DNA of 64,000 nt from Hyphomicrobiales bacterium (GTDB lineage: Bacteria > Pseudomonadota > Alphaproteobacteria > Rhizobiales > Beijerinckiaceae). Both the position numbers and the translations under genes were made by a program. The notes beneath the pieces are model-generated. The model was not told the origin of the DNA. It ran no database searches and saw only the letters and a list, made by a program, of their open reading frames with translations. The stretch lies in assembly GCA_900466745.1 (NCBI GenBank), contig UBNE01000003.1, positions 62,001-126,000 of the forward strand, read 5' to 3'. This document shows positions 63,235 to 64,000 of the stretch, in pieces; position 1 is the first letter of the stretch; every line of letters begins with the position of its first letter.

Positions 63235-64000
63235 ATGCCCAATCGTCGCGACCTCGCCGCCTATCTCGCTGCCGGGCTTGCCCTCGCCATGCTCCCTTCG
63301 GCGGCTTTCGCGCAGGAGAAGCTGCCGGTGGTGGCGAGCTTCTCGGTGCTTGCCGATTTCGTGAAGCAGGTCGGCGGCGACCGCGTCGGCGTGACGACGC
63401 TGGTCGGCCCGGACGGCGACGCGCATGTCTACTCGCCTACGCCGGCCGACGCCAAAGCCCTCGCGGCGGCGAAGCTCGTCGTCGTGAACGGCCTGCATTT
63501 CGAGGGCTGGCTGCCCCGGCTGGTCAAATCCTCCGGCACCAAGGCGCCGCTGGCCGAGGCGACGAAGGGCATCACGCCGCTGGCGGCCGATGACGATCAC
63601 GAGGATCACGGCAAGGCGGGCCATGGTCATGCGCATGGCCATGACGATCCGCATGCCTGGCAGAGCATCGCCAACGCCAAGGTCTACGTCGCCAATATCC
63701 GCGATGCGCTGAGCGCCGCCGACCCGGCCGGCAAGGCGGCCTATGAGGCCAATGCCGCGGCCTATCTCGCCCAGCTCGATGCGCTCGAAGGCGAGGTCAA
63801 GGCGGCGGTGGCGCGCATCCCGGCCGAGCGGCGCAAGGCGATCACCACCCATGACGCCTTCGGCTATTTCGTGAAGGCCTACGGCATCGACTTCATCGCG
63901 CCGCAGGGCGTCTCGACCGAGGCCGAGGCCTCCGCCAAGGACGTCGCCCGCATCATCCGGCAGGTGAAGACGCAGAAGATCCCGGCCGTCTTCCTCGAGA
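63235..64000 (+). CDS. znuA: Zinc ABC transporter binding protein ZnuA, 3' end outside window
   Basis: Periplasmic zinc-binding protein; 255 residues are visible before the window ends. Signal peptide MPNRRDLAAYLAAGLALAMLPSAAFA. Metal ligands expected in the family are seen: His64 in GPDGDAHVYSP, His140 in DPHAWQSIANAK, and HDAFGYF later. A His/Asp-rich loop (residues 119-140, DHEDHGKAGHGHAHGHDD) is typical of ZnuA and absent from manganese binders. It has its own Zur-like box just upstream. Confidence 0.95.
   Translation, partial: MPNRRDLAAYLAAGLALAMLPSAAFAQEKLPVVASFSVLADFVKQVGGDRVGVTTLVGPDGDAHVYSPTPADAKALAAAKLVVVNGLHFEGWLPRLVKSSGTKAPLAEATKGITPLAADDDHEDHGKAGHGHAHGHDDPHAWQSIANAKVYVANIRDALSAADPAGKAAYEANAAAYLAQLDALEGEVKAAVARIPAERRKAITTHDAFGYFVKAYGIDFIAPQGVSTEAEASAKDVARIIRQVKTQKIPAVFLE

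Overview
This 64 kb window is a GC-rich chromosomal segment from an alphaproteobacterium of the order Hyphomicrobiales (Rhizobiales). The gene set and intergenic repeats fit a Bosea-like or related genus. The basis is recognition of families: homospermidine synthase with an alanine-racemase-fold ornithine decarboxylase, an IalB-family protein, a cysteine-free Fur/Mur-type regulator, a TAXI-TRAP transporter with DUF1850, and the rhizobial GCATTTTC...GAAAATGC and CGTCATTGCGAG elements. No database search was possible. I saw no rRNA, tRNA, CRISPR array, insertion sequence, phage gene or plasmid gene; most of the window is core or metabolic chromosome. Genes are densely packed on both strands. Many long antisense reading frames exist only because of the high GC content. 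Layout: 0-3 kb holds polyamine synthesis on the minus strand (ornithine decarboxylase, a GNAT acetyltransferase, and homospermidine synthase running off the left edge), with a long structured leader before the decarboxylase. 3-10.9 kb has a glyoxalase-like protein, periplasmic glucan protein OpgG, a small acetyltransferase, a Fur-family regulator with a palindrome upstream, a luciferase-like monooxygenase, SerA and a QmcA/NfeD pair. 11-20 kb holds an IalB-type protein, SecA, a secreted parvulin isomerase, ArgJ, a lipoprotein, a MutT-type hydrolase, a YcaQ-type glycosylase and a CAP-domain lipoprotein. 20-27.7 kb has a large MscS-type channel, a ROK protein whose motifs occur in circularly permuted order, a GloB/cupin/GNAT operon and a methyltransferase. 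27.9-36.6 kb holds AccA, an L,D-transpeptidase lipoprotein, a TorF-type porin, a MarR regulator divergent from an alpha/beta hydrolase, ferrochelatase, a 5'-nucleotidase and uracil-DNA glycosylase. 36.7-51 kb is the most coherent accessory-type block: a PaaK-like protein, a complete LivFKMHG-type ABC importer, a large acyl-CoA synthetase, a Crp/Fnr regulator and a fused indolepyruvate:ferredoxin oxidoreductase. Together they suggest uptake and CoA activation of aromatic or branched 2-oxo or aryl-acetic acids; this is inferred from context. Within it lies a small secreted-protein gene split by an in-frame TAG. 51-57 kb holds a DUF1007/NicO nickel-cobalt pair, a DUF6454 protein, and an amidase/gamma-glutamyltransferase pair. 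57.4-61 kb is a TAXI-type TRAP operon. 61.2-64 kb is a zinc-uptake locus (His-rich peptide, ZnuC, ZnuB, ZnuA cut by the right edge) with two Zur-like palindromes. The window does not contain an obvious new defence or mobile system. The best leads are the permuted ROK protein, the PaaK-like protein lacking the usual P-loop, the putative zinc regulon with its His-rich peptide, the paired MarR operators, the decarboxylase leader, and the dispersed inverted-repeat families.
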